Assembly: GCA_910585715.1 (NCBI GenBank)
Contig: CAJUEX010000061.1
Span: 1-17,947 of the forward strand
DNA length: 17,947 nt
DNA from: an uncultured Lachnospiraceae bacterium
GTDB lineage: Bacteria; Bacillota; Clostridia; Lachnospirales; Lachnospiraceae
Reading direction: 5' to 3'
In this document: piece by piece, positions 1 to 6,431 of the stretch
How positions within the stretch are numbered: position 1 is the first letter of the stretch
Layout: the number at the start of each line of letters is the position of its first letter
Notes under the pieces: generated by a model
What the model saw: the letters and a program-made list of their open reading frames with translations, nothing else
What the model was told of the DNA's origin: nothing
The model's database searches: none
Translations under genes and position numbers: made by a program

Positions 1-135
1 ATGGAATTTATGGGTCCTGTCCGTATGAAGGATGTGGAAGAGGCACAGCAGAAGATTGTAAATATCATAAGGAAACTGGAAGATTCCGGTGAAATCGTAA
101 TATCCAGAGGCGGAGGTGACGAAATCGTTGTCTAG
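1..135 (+). CDS. fliG: Flagellar motor switch protein FliG, C-terminal end (5' truncated)
   Basis: The frame is open from the first base and ends at TAG 133-135, giving the last 44 residues of a protein cut by the window edge. The segment carries the conserved FliG terminus: MGPVRMKDVEEAQQKIVNII, then RKLEDSGEIVISRGGGDEIVV. FliG forms the rotor face of the C-ring, and its C-terminal domain meets the MotA stator to generate torque. The ATG at base 1 is an internal methionine, not the start. The end of fliG overlaps the GTG start of fliH by 20 bases, implying translational coupling. Identity is well supported by the motif and by fliH following directly, as in other Firmicutes fla operons. Confidence 0.93.
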   Translation: MEFMGPVRMKDVEEAQQKIVNIIRKLEDSGEIVISRGGGDEIVV

Positions 136-1015
136 TCCAAGTTTATATAAATCAGGCTATATTGCGTTTCAACCAGAGGATAAAAAGGTGATTGATTCCA
201 ATGCGCTTTTTGAGAAGAGGCTGAAGGAGCTTCAGGAGACTCAGAAGGAGGCGCCAAGAGCTGCTGTTTCCCAGCCCGTTTTTCGGGAAGAGGCAAATGA
301 TTTGGAGGCAGTGAATGTAGCAAGGCTGTTAGGCGAGAAACCGCAGCAGGATGCAGATGGTTTTTTTTCGGGCATAGCGGCAGAGCAGGTTCCCCCAGAA
401 GCATATGAGGGACCCGCTCCGGAAGAAATCATAGAAGGCGCAAAAAAGGAAGCGGAAGAAATTCTGCAAAAAGCAGGAGCGGAAGCAGAAGGAATAAGGA
501 ATCGGGCAAAAGAAGAAGGCTACCGGGAAGGACAGCAGGCAGGTTACGAAGAGGCCATGAGGCAGGCGCAGCAGGAGATTTCCGTGAAAGAGCAGGAACT
601 GGCTGAAAAAGAAGCTCTGCTTGAGAGGACATATCAGAACAGGATGGAAGAGTTAGAGCCTGAATTCGTGGATATTCTTACCGGCATTTATGAGCATATT
701 TTTAAAGTGAATTTAAAGCATGAAAAAGAAATGATCGTGCATCTTCTGGAAGTAAGCATGGGCAGAATGGGAACAGGAAAGGATTTCATCGTTCATGTGT
801 CCAGGGAGGATTACGAGGCGGTCAGTGCCAAAAAAGAGGAAATCAGACAGTTTGTACAGGGTAAGGACGCTACTCTTGAGGTAATTGAGGATATGACCCT
901 TGCCCAGAGCGAATGCATGATAGAAACAGCCGGAGGCATTTTTGACTGCAGCCTCGGAGTGCAGCTGGAAGAGCTGTCAAAGCAGCTGCAGCTATTGTCA
1001 TATGAGAGGAATTAG
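116..1015 (+). CDS. fliH: Flagellar export apparatus regulator FliH
   Basis: A 299-residue protein with a GTG start at 116 inside the end of fliG; the purine-rich AGAGGCGGAG just upstream can serve as ribosome binding site. FliH binds the ATPase FliI as a dimer and links it to the C-ring and the FlhA gate. Visible parts are a Firmicute FliH-type N-terminus (SLYKSGYIAFQPEDKKVIDS), a variable acidic region (about 40-105), a long charged coiled coil rich in Ala, Glu and Gln (about 105-180), and a C-terminal globular domain ending with CMIETAGGIFDCSLGVQLEE, typical of the FliH/HrpE/SctL family. It lies directly before fliI. A run of eight T at 361-368 encodes part of Gly-Phe-Phe-Ser around residues 82-85 and is the longest homopolymer I noticed in the window. 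Length is normal to slightly long for Clostridia. Confidence 0.9.
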   Translation: MTKSLSSPSLYKSGYIAFQPEDKKVIDSNALFEKRLKELQETQKEAPRAAVSQPVFREEANDLEAVNVARLLGEKPQQDADGFFSGIAAEQVPPEAYEGPAPEEIIEGAKKEAEEILQKAGAEAEGIRNRAKEEGYREGQQAGYEEAMRQAQQEISVKEQELAEKEALLERTYQNRMEELEPEFVDILTGIYEHIFKVNLKHEKEMIVHLLEVSMGRMGTGKDFIVHVSREDYEAVSAKKEEIRQFVQGKDATLEVIEDMTLAQSECMIETAGGIFDCSLGVQLEELSKQLQLLSYERN

Positions 1016-1016
1016 T

Positions 1017-2330
1017 ATGGAAGGACTGCGGATTGACTTTCAAAAATACAATAGGTTAAAACAGGATACCTTTTTCAAAAAGATGGGCAAGGTAGTGAAT
1101 GTGGTAGGGCTGACCATTGAATCGGCAGGTCCGGAAGCAAAGCTTGCAGATCTCTGCCGTATCTATCTGGAAGGCAGGACGGGGAAATACATACTTGCAG
1201 AGGTAGTGGGATTTCGGAACGGCAGGACGCTGCTCATGCCTTATGAAGTGACGGATGGCATTGGCGGCGGCTGTATTGTAGAAAACCAGGGCTATCCCCT
1301 GTCAGTGCCGGTTGGTGAAGAACTGCTTGGAAAGACTTTGGACGGTCTTGGCAGGCCGATATACGGTGAGGAGTTTTCCCTGAAGGAATCCTATCCGGTA
1401 GAAGCGCCGCCGCCGGACCCGTTAAAGAGAGAAATTATTGATACGATACTGCCTCTTGGCGTAAAAGCAGTAGATGGAATGATTACTGTGGGCAAGGGAC
1501 AGAGAATCGGGATTTTTGCCGGTTCCGGTGTAGGGAAATCTACCCTGATGGGTATGTTTGCCAGAAATACCAGAGCCGATATTAATGTAATCGCCCTGAT
1601 TGGAGAGCGGGGCAGGGAAGTAAGAGAATTTATTGAAAGAGATTTGGGAGAAGAAGGCATGAGACGTTCGGTAGTGGTAGTATCCACTTCCGATAAGCCG
1701 GCTCTGGAACGAAATAAGGCGGCAAAAACGGCTACGGCAATTGCGGAATATTTCAGGGACCGGGGAAAGGACGTTTTGCTTATGATGGATTCCCTGACAC
1801 GTTTTTCCATGGCACAGAGGGAAATCGGCCTGGCAAGCGGGGAGCCGCCTGTTACAAGAGGATATCCCCCCAGCGTGTATTCGGAAATGCCCAAGCTGTT
1901 AGAGCGTGCAGGAAGGGCTTCGCAGGGTTCCATTACCGGACTGTATACAGTTTTAGTAGATGGTGACGACTTTAATGAACCAATTACCGATACGGCGCGA
2001 AGCATTCTGGATGGACATATTATGCTGAATCGTAAATTGGCGCATAAAAACCATTACCCTGCCATAGATATTTTGCAGAGCATATCAAGATGCATGAGCC
2101 AGATTTGCGACAAAGAGCATAAGATGGCGGCAGGGAAGCTGAAAAATGTAATGGCAACTTATACGGAGGCAGAAGATTTAATCAATATCGGCGCCTACAA
2201 ACAGGGCAGCAATCCGGCAATTGATTTTGCCATAGAGAAAATTGAACAGGTAAATGAGTTTCTCATGCAGGAAACCGATGAAAAAATTACCTTTGAAGAA
2301 GAGATACAACAGCTTTTGGAACTGTTTTAG
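1017..2330 (+). CDS. fliI: Flagellum-specific export ATPase FliI
   Basis: This 437-residue F1-beta-like ATPase energises flagellar type III export at the base of the export gate. Start: ATG 1017, one base after the fliH stop, with GAGAGGA at 1004-1009 as ribosome binding site. A longer frame opens at 942, but its 25 extra residues are Cys/Ser-rich, lie inside fliH and do not resemble FliI, so I reject them. Visible motifs are the P-loop AGSGVGKST (about residues 168-176), GERGREVREF, Walker B region VLLMMDSLTRFSMAQREIGL (Asp about 258), and GEPPVTRGYPPSVYSEMPKL. These are characteristic of FliI/SctN ATPases rather than ATP synthase beta. The N-terminal part (about 1-75) is the expected beta-barrel. 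No key residue appears to be missing. Confidence 0.97.
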   Translation: MEGLRIDFQKYNRLKQDTFFKKMGKVVNVVGLTIESAGPEAKLADLCRIYLEGRTGKYILAEVVGFRNGRTLLMPYEVTDGIGGGCIVENQGYPLSVPVGEELLGKTLDGLGRPIYGEEFSLKESYPVEAPPPDPLKREIIDTILPLGVKAVDGMITVGKGQRIGIFAGSGVGKSTLMGMFARNTRADINVIALIGERGREVREFIERDLGEEGMRRSVVVVSTSDKPALERNKAAKTATAIAEYFRDRGKDVLLMMDSLTRFSMAQREIGLASGEPPVTRGYPPSVYSEMPKLLERAGRASQGSITGLYTVLVDGDDFNEPITDTARSILDGHIMLNRKLAHKNHYPAIDILQSISRCMSQICDKEHKMAAGKLKNVMATYTEAEDLINIGAYKQGSNPAIDFAIEKIEQVNEFLMQETDEKITFEEEIQQLLELF

Positions 2331-2349
2331 TGATAGAGGATGAAGCGTT

Positions 2350-2808
2350 TTGAGTGTATTTAAGTATCGCATGCAGAATATTCTGAATATAAAGAATAAG
2401 CTGGAGGAGCAGGCAAAAAATGAATTTGCCGCAGCAAACCGCAAGGTGCTTGAAGAAGAAGAGCGGCTGGCTGTCTTACGAAACCGGAAAGCGGCTCTGG
2501 AGAAAAAAGCAAGGGAATTGCTGGCGGCTCCTTCTTTGGATATTCAGGAAATCATCTTAAATAAATCCGGCATCCGGAAGGCGGAAGGCAGGATAGAAGA
2601 ACAGAAAAAGGCGATTTTTTTAGCCAAAGAGTTTTTGGAAAAGAAGCGGATAACGCTTATGGAGGTGCGTATGGAAAGGCGGACCCATGAAATCCTTAAA
2701 GAAAATGCCTTTGAGGAATTTCTTATGGAGGAAAAGGCGGCGGAAGGTAAGGAAATCGATGAGCTTACCAGCTATACTTACGGACAGAAGCTGGCGGAAA
2801 ATGAATAG
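2350..2808 (+). CDS. fliJ: Flagellar export chaperone/ATPase stalk protein FliJ
   Basis: A 152-residue protein predicted to be almost wholly alpha-helical coiled coil, highly charged (Glu, Lys, Arg) and without membrane segments. FliJ inserts as a gamma-like stalk into the FliI hexamer and touches FlhA, escorting empty chaperones. The N-terminus (SVFKYRMQNILNIKNKLEEQ) and the late part (MERRTHEILKENAFEEFLME) fit the family, as does the length (usually about 145-150). The start is a TTG at 2350, with AGAGGATGAAG at 2335-2345 as ribosome binding site. No in-frame ATG is nearby and the TTG gives the normal family N-terminus, so a rare start codon is likely. Position after fliI is the standard one. 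Confidence 0.9.
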   Translation: MSVFKYRMQNILNIKNKLEEQAKNEFAAANRKVLEEEERLAVLRNRKAALEKKARELLAAPSLDIQEIILNKSGIRKAEGRIEEQKKAIFLAKEFLEKKRITLMEVRMERRTHEILKENAFEEFLMEEKAAEGKEIDELTSYTYGQKLAENE

Positions 2809-2821
2809 CAGGTGACAGGAA

Positions 2822-3703
2822 ATGGCAAGAGAAGCAATGGAACAAAATTTTTCGATGGATACGGAAGCGGACAAAAGAAGGCTGAAGGAAGAAAAGAAAA
2901 AATTTAAAGAGGAGCAGAAAAAGCAGCGGAAGGAGGCAAAAGCCCGGGCAAAGGAATTTGCCCTTCAGGAAGCGGCTTTTGATGAGGAATCGGAAGGCAG
3001 CACTGTTTCTGTAGTATTGGTAACAAGTATTATTATAATTGTCTGGCTGGGAATACTCTGTCTTTTGATAAAGCTGGATGTAGGCGGTTTCGGAAGTAAT
3101 GTGCTGACGCCGGTTTTAAAGGATGTGCCCGTTGTAAATAAAATTCTTCCGGGCTCCAAAGAAACCGAAATAGCGGATGAAGGAGAGTACGGAGGTTATA
3201 CAAGCCTGAAGGAAGCGGTGGAGCAGATACAGATTCTGGAAATGCAGCTGGCAAATGTAAAGGAAGGAAATGATTCCGATGCAGAGGAGGTTGCCGCTCT
3301 GAAAGCAGAAATAGAACGGTTAAAGACCTTTGAAAGCAGTCAGGTAGAGTTCCAAAGGATTAAAACGGAATTTTATGAAGAGGTGGTTTACGCAGAAAAG
3401 GGACCGGGGGCTGACGAATACAGGAAATATTATGAAGAAATGGACCCTGCCACGGCAGAATATCTGTATAAGGAAGTAGTAAAGCAGGCGGAAGTGGATA
3501 AAGAGGTACAGGATTATGCCAAAGCGTATTCGGAGATGAAGCCAAAGGAAGCGGCCGCTATTTTCGAGGCAATGACTGATAATCTGGAGCTGGCAGCTAA
3601 AATTTTAGACACCATGAATGCGGAATCAAGAGGAAAGATTTTAGGCGTTATGGACGCCAAGGTGGCAGCAAGGCTTACAAAGATTATGGATCCCAAAAGT
3701 TAA
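2822..3703 (+). CDS. ylxF: Membrane-anchored MotE/MgtE_N-like flagellar operon protein (YlxF position)
   Basis: A 293-residue protein; ATG 2822 is preceded by AGGTGACAGGAA. In order: a very basic and acidic cytoplasmic segment (about 15-58), one transmembrane helix (about 61-84, VVLVTSIIIIVWLGILCLLI), a linker with VLTPVLKDVPVVNKILPG, a coiled coil (about 127-190), and a C-terminal helical domain (about 232-290) of the MgtE N-terminal type, with repeats such as YSEMKPKEAAAIFEAM and KILDTMNAESRGKIL. The topology puts the C-terminal domain outside the membrane. Its place between fliJ and fliK matches Bacillus subtilis ylxF, and such proteins are often annotated MotE family. The function is not settled; a role near the export gate or stator is inference from context. 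It is longer than the Bacillus protein. The MgtE-like region does not make it a magnesium transporter, because the channel domain is absent. Confidence 0.75.
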   Translation: MAREAMEQNFSMDTEADKRRLKEEKKKFKEEQKKQRKEAKARAKEFALQEAAFDEESEGSTVSVVLVTSIIIIVWLGILCLLIKLDVGGFGSNVLTPVLKDVPVVNKILPGSKETEIADEGEYGGYTSLKEAVEQIQILEMQLANVKEGNDSDAEEVAALKAEIERLKTFESSQVEFQRIKTEFYEEVVYAEKGPGADEYRKYYEEMDPATAEYLYKEVVKQAEVDKEVQDYAKAYSEMKPKEAAAIFEAMTDNLELAAKILDTMNAESRGKILGVMDAKVAARLTKIMDPKS

Positions 3704-3727
3704 GTACTCATTGGGAAATGCCGATAT
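3701..3727 (+). promoter_or_regulatory. Candidate SigD (sigma-28) promoter upstream of fliK
   Basis: The -10 element GCCGATAT (3720-3727) matches the known SigD/FliA -10 consensus exactly. A TAAG (3701-3704; consensus TAAA) lies 15 bases upstream, the expected spacing. The -35 overlaps the ylxF stop codon. Transcription would begin around 3733-3736 and give a leader of about 75 bases before fliK. The same octamer occurs by chance in two coding regions, so the -10 alone is weak evidence. Here it is intergenic, with a near-consensus -35 at the right distance. Confidence 0.55.
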
Positions 3728-3735
3728 AATATTAG

Positions 3736-3765
3736 ATAATTATTTGGAATTTTCCAATTAATTAT
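3736..3765. repeat. 30-bp AT-rich inverted repeat in the fliK leader
   Basis: Arms ATAATTATTTGGAA and TTCCAATTAATTAT flank a 2-base centre; 13 of 14 positions pair (mismatch at 3743/3758). It begins just after the predicted start site of the SigD-type promoter. It could be a protein operator or a 5' leader hairpin. It is followed by A residues rather than T, so it is not an intrinsic terminator on the + strand. Confidence 0.6.
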
Positions 3766-3808
3766 AAAAAAGAACATTCACAAATATATAAGGAAAGGAG
3801 GAATTTGG

Positions 3809-5257
3809 ATGACGGGAGTACCCGCAACAGGCGCCAAGGCTTTTGCCGTGAATCTGCCGGCAGGAGCAGTACAGAAAAATGTGCCGAACAATATGGAACA
3901 AAGCTTTGCGGACATTATGAATATGAACGGAAGAGAGAGCCGGACAGAAGCCTTTGAAGATGCCGGCAAGGTAAAATCACCGGTAAGCGCTTCAGGAACT
4001 GAAAAAAGGATTTCAAAAGAAAAGATTTCCAAAGAAACAGCGGATTCGGGAAAGCCTGCCCAAAAGCTTACGGAAGAGGAAGCGGTGCAGCTTGAGGAAG
4101 CAGCCGGAAAATTGAAGGAAGAAATAGCGGATGCCCTTGATGTGACAGTTGAGGAACTGGAAGCAGCCATGGAGACGCTGGGATTATCCTTTGCAGATCT
4201 TTTAAATCCTGTAAGTCTGGCAGGACTTGTGGCAGAGATGTCGGCGGAGCTGGACGGACTGGATCTTGTAACAGACGCAGCCTTATTTGAAGGCTTGAAA
4301 GAGCTTTCAGCACAGGTAACGGCAACGGTAGAAGAGCTGGCTTTTGAGCTTGGCATAAAGCCGGAAGAAATGGTATCCATGCTGGAAGAAGCCTTTGATA
4401 ATGTTGAAGCACAGGCACAACTGGAGAATGAATTGCATCTAAAAGAGCCTGCAGCAGAAAACGGAGCATTTGCAGAACGTCTTGAGGCTTCGGCAACAGA
4501 GCAGGCAGACAGAATACCGGTAAAGGATTTTACTGCAGCAAAGGATTTGCAGGATAAAGCTGCGGCGGCAGAAGAGACAGGAGAAAACTCCATAAGCCAA
4601 AAGGAAGGTTCTGCCATAGAAGTGGATACGGCTAAGCAGCAGACAGCTTCAGAAGATTTTCAGAATAAAGGAAGCAAATCAGAGAGCCACAGAAGCTTTG
4701 GGCAGGAAGGAACAGGCACTATTTTGCCTCAGGCAGTATTTGCAGAAGGAAAAACAGCTCCTTTGGAGATGGAAGCGCCTTTGCCTGCCATTGATCCCCA
4801 AAGTATTTTGAATCAAATCGGGGAAGCGGTGAGAGTTACGGGCGGAGAGGATTTTACCAGCATGGAAATGCAGCTGCATCCGGAAAGCCTCGGAACATTA
4901 CATTTACAGGTCCGGGCAAAGGAAGGAATCATAACTGCCCAGTTTACAGCAGAAAGCGAAGCGGTAAAGCAGGTGCTGGAAGCCCAGGTAATACAGCTTA
5001 GAGAAAAGCTGGAGGCTCAGGGAGTGAAGGTGGAAGCAGTAGAGGTTCTCGTTGCCAGCCATGAGTTTGAAAGAAATCTGGAAAAGGGCGGCAGTGAAGA
5101 AAAGAATGCTTATCAGGCCAAAAAAGTAACAAGAAGAAAAATTAACCTGAATGTGCCGGAAGAAGACCCGGATTTACCGGAAGAAGAGAAAGAGGCTCTG
5201 GATATTCAGAAGGACATGATGGAACGAAGCGGAAACACATTGGATTATATGGCATAA
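3809..5257 (+). CDS. fliK: Flagellar hook-length control protein FliK
   Basis: A 482-residue protein with a strong AAAGGAGG (3794-3801), 7 bases before ATG 3809. FliK is exported during hook growth, acts as a molecular ruler, and its C-terminal domain contacts FlhB to switch export from hook to filament substrates. The C-terminal Flg_hook domain is clear at about residues 328-417 (QSILNQIGEAV, then MEMQLHPESLGTLHLQVRAK and a long helix). The tail (about 440-482) is acidic and ends GNTLDYMA. The N-terminal two thirds is low complexity and rich in Ala, Glu, Ser and Lys, as usual for the ruler. Residues 112-133 and 172-193 contain two similar helical motifs starting TVEEL. It begins the hook block and may have its own SigD-type promoter. 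Confidence 0.9.
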   Translation: MTGVPATGAKAFAVNLPAGAVQKNVPNNMEQSFADIMNMNGRESRTEAFEDAGKVKSPVSASGTEKRISKEKISKETADSGKPAQKLTEEEAVQLEEAAGKLKEEIADALDVTVEELEAAMETLGLSFADLLNPVSLAGLVAEMSAELDGLDLVTDAALFEGLKELSAQVTATVEELAFELGIKPEEMVSMLEEAFDNVEAQAQLENELHLKEPAAENGAFAERLEASATEQADRIPVKDFTAAKDLQDKAAAAEETGENSISQKEGSAIEVDTAKQQTASEDFQNKGSKSESHRSFGQEGTGTILPQAVFAEGKTAPLEMEAPLPAIDPQSILNQIGEAVRVTGGEDFTSMEMQLHPESLGTLHLQVRAKEGIITAQFTAESEAVKQVLEAQVIQLREKLEAQGVKVEAVEVLVASHEFERNLEKGGSEEKNAYQAKKVTRRKINLNVPEEDPDLPEEEKEALDIQKDMMERSGNTLDYMA

Positions 5258-5272
5258 GGAAGGAGGAAGCAT

Positions 5273-5950
5273 ATGGCACACGTAGCACCGTTTGTGGACG
5301 GCAAACTTGAACTTGGAACATCCTGGGAGGAAGCCAAGAGAGAAGAAAAGAAATCAAATAACCTTGATAAAGATGCTTTTTTGCAGTTATTAGTAGCCCA
5401 GATGAAATATCAGGATCCGTTGGAGCCTACTTCCAATACGGAATATATTTCACAGCTTGCCACATTCTCAGAACTGGAGGAAATGCAGAACTTAAATGCT
5501 AACAATGAATTACAGCGTGCATCGTCTCTGGTGGGAAAAGAAGTGGTAGTGAAAACAGTAAGCGACACAGGAAAGGTTACATATGACAGCGGAAAGGTGA
5601 ATTATGTAGTTTATGAAAACGGCAAAGCCATTGTTGGCGTCAACGGAGAAGAGTATCCGTTAGATCAGGTGTCAGAAGTGGCGGATGCGGATTATCTGGA
5701 AGCTTACAATATGGCAACCGCATTGCTTTACGCAGTTTCCAAGCTGCCCAGCCTGATGAATTTAGATATCAGCAGCAAGGATGCAGTACTGTCCATTAAA
5801 GAAGTATATGAATCCATGAATGAGTATCAGAAATCCTTTATCAGCGAGGATGACCGGAAGATTATTGAGGATTATATCAAAAAGATGGAAAAACTCATTG
5901 AGATTGATGAGAACAATAAGCCCAAGGACGAGGAAACGGAGGGAGAATAA
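5273..5950 (+). CDS. flgD: Flagellar hook capping/assembly protein FlgD with atypical C-terminus
   Basis: A 225-residue protein; AAGGAGGAAGC precedes ATG 5273. FlgD is exported and sits as a cap on the growing hook, where it helps FlgE subunits polymerise. The conserved FlgD N-terminal region is intact at about residues 31-80 (LDKDAFLQLLVAQMKYQDPL, then EPTSN and ISQLATFSELEEMQNLN), followed by a short beta-rich core with SLVGKEV (about 85-135). The usual Ig-like FlgD domain is not evident. Residues 143-211 are instead predicted helical and resemble the repeated module of Firmicute surface proteins with the pattern LP, DK.AV, A.Y..., QK..I. The very acidic end (ENNKPKDEETEGE) closes the protein. 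FlgD lies between fliK and flgE as expected, and overlaps the next gene by one base (TAATG). Confidence 0.9.
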   Translation: MAHVAPFVDGKLELGTSWEEAKREEKKSNNLDKDAFLQLLVAQMKYQDPLEPTSNTEYISQLATFSELEEMQNLNANNELQRASSLVGKEVVVKTVSDTGKVTYDSGKVNYVVYENGKAIVGVNGEEYPLDQVSEVADADYLEAYNMATALLYAVSKLPSLMNLDISSKDAVLSIKEVYESMNEYQKSFISEDDRKIIEDYIKKMEKLIEIDENNKPKDEETEGE

Positions 5951-6354
5951 TGAACCCTATATCAAATCAGTTTCTTTCCATCCGGCAGATACAGAATGAA
6001 TACCAGAGTCAAAACAGAAAGTCCAATCAGACACTTAAGGAAGACCGGATAAGCTTTTCCGACATTTTAGAAGCAAAGGCCGGAGAACTGGATGAAAGCG
6101 GTGACTTAAGATTTTCCAAGCATGCGGCTAACCGTTTGCAGGATAGAAACATTGATTTGACGGAAGGACAGTTGAAACGTCTGGCAGAAGGTACGAATAA
6201 AGCCGGTGCGAAAGGCATTAAGGAATCCCTTGTTCTGGTAGATGATCTGGCATTTATCGTAAATATTAAAAATAACATGGTCATTACCGCCATGAATCAG
6301 GGAGAAACTGAAAATCACATTTTTACAAATATTGACGGAGCCGTAATCATGTAG
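5950..6354 (+). CDS. TIGR02530-family flagellar operon protein of unknown function
   Basis: A 134-residue protein whose ATG shares a base with the flgD stop (TAATG), with GGAGGGAGAA (5939-5947) as ribosome binding site. I recognise the conserved family found in Clostridium and Bacillus flagellar operons by ISFSDILE (about 34-41), RFSKHAANRLQDRNIDLT (about 54-71), LKRLAEGTNKAGAKGIKESL and LVLVDDLAFIVNIKNNMVIT (about 94-113). There is no signal peptide or membrane helix. The first 30 residues are polar, Gln/Asn-rich and probably disordered, as in exported flagellar proteins or their chaperones. Its constant place between flgD and flgE suggests a role in hook assembly, perhaps as a chaperone or exported accessory protein, but this is inference. 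No catalytic motif is visible. Confidence 0.8.
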   Translation: MNPISNQFLSIRQIQNEYQSQNRKSNQTLKEDRISFSDILEAKAGELDESGDLRFSKHAANRLQDRNIDLTEGQLKRLAEGTNKAGAKGIKESLVLVDDLAFIVNIKNNMVITAMNQGETENHIFTNIDGAVIM

Positions 6355-6431
6355 CCGGACCGATAAGGAGGCTAAGACCCCTGAATGACAGAAGGGGACT
6401 GCGGCAATAAAAATTAGGAGGTCATTTCATT
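6355..6431 (+). promoter_or_regulatory. flgE leader with a small hairpin and three GGA sites
   Basis: This 77-base gap can form a 5-bp stem CCCCT (6378-6382)/AGGGG (6393-6397) with a 10-base loop, or alternatively a CAG (6389-6391)/CTG (6399-6401) stem presenting AAGGGGA. GGA trinucleotides occur at 6367-6369, 6396-6398 and in the AGGAGG ribosome binding site 6416-6421. This is the kind of layout that CsrA uses in some Firmicute flagellar leaders, but no csrA gene is in view. No T-run follows the hairpin, so a terminator is unlikely. Confidence 0.3.

Noticed and set aside
1575..1582. Perfect SigD -10 octamer GCCGATAT inside fliI
   Set aside because: It encodes Ala-Asp-Ile and has no TAAA-like -35 about 15 bases upstream.
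1391..2005. 204-codon open frame on the minus strand opposite fliI
   Set aside because: Shadow of the conserved ATPase core; no independent signal.
3778..4617. 279-codon open frame on the minus strand opposite fliK
   Set aside because: Its composition (Ser/Ala-rich) mirrors the Ala/Glu/Lys-rich FliK coding sequence; no family features, and fliK is clearly the real gene.
6344..6366. ACCGATAA before flgE, resembling a sigma-28 -10
   Set aside because: The nearest TAAT is only 11 bases away rather than about 15, and it would overlap the coding end of the previous gene without other support.
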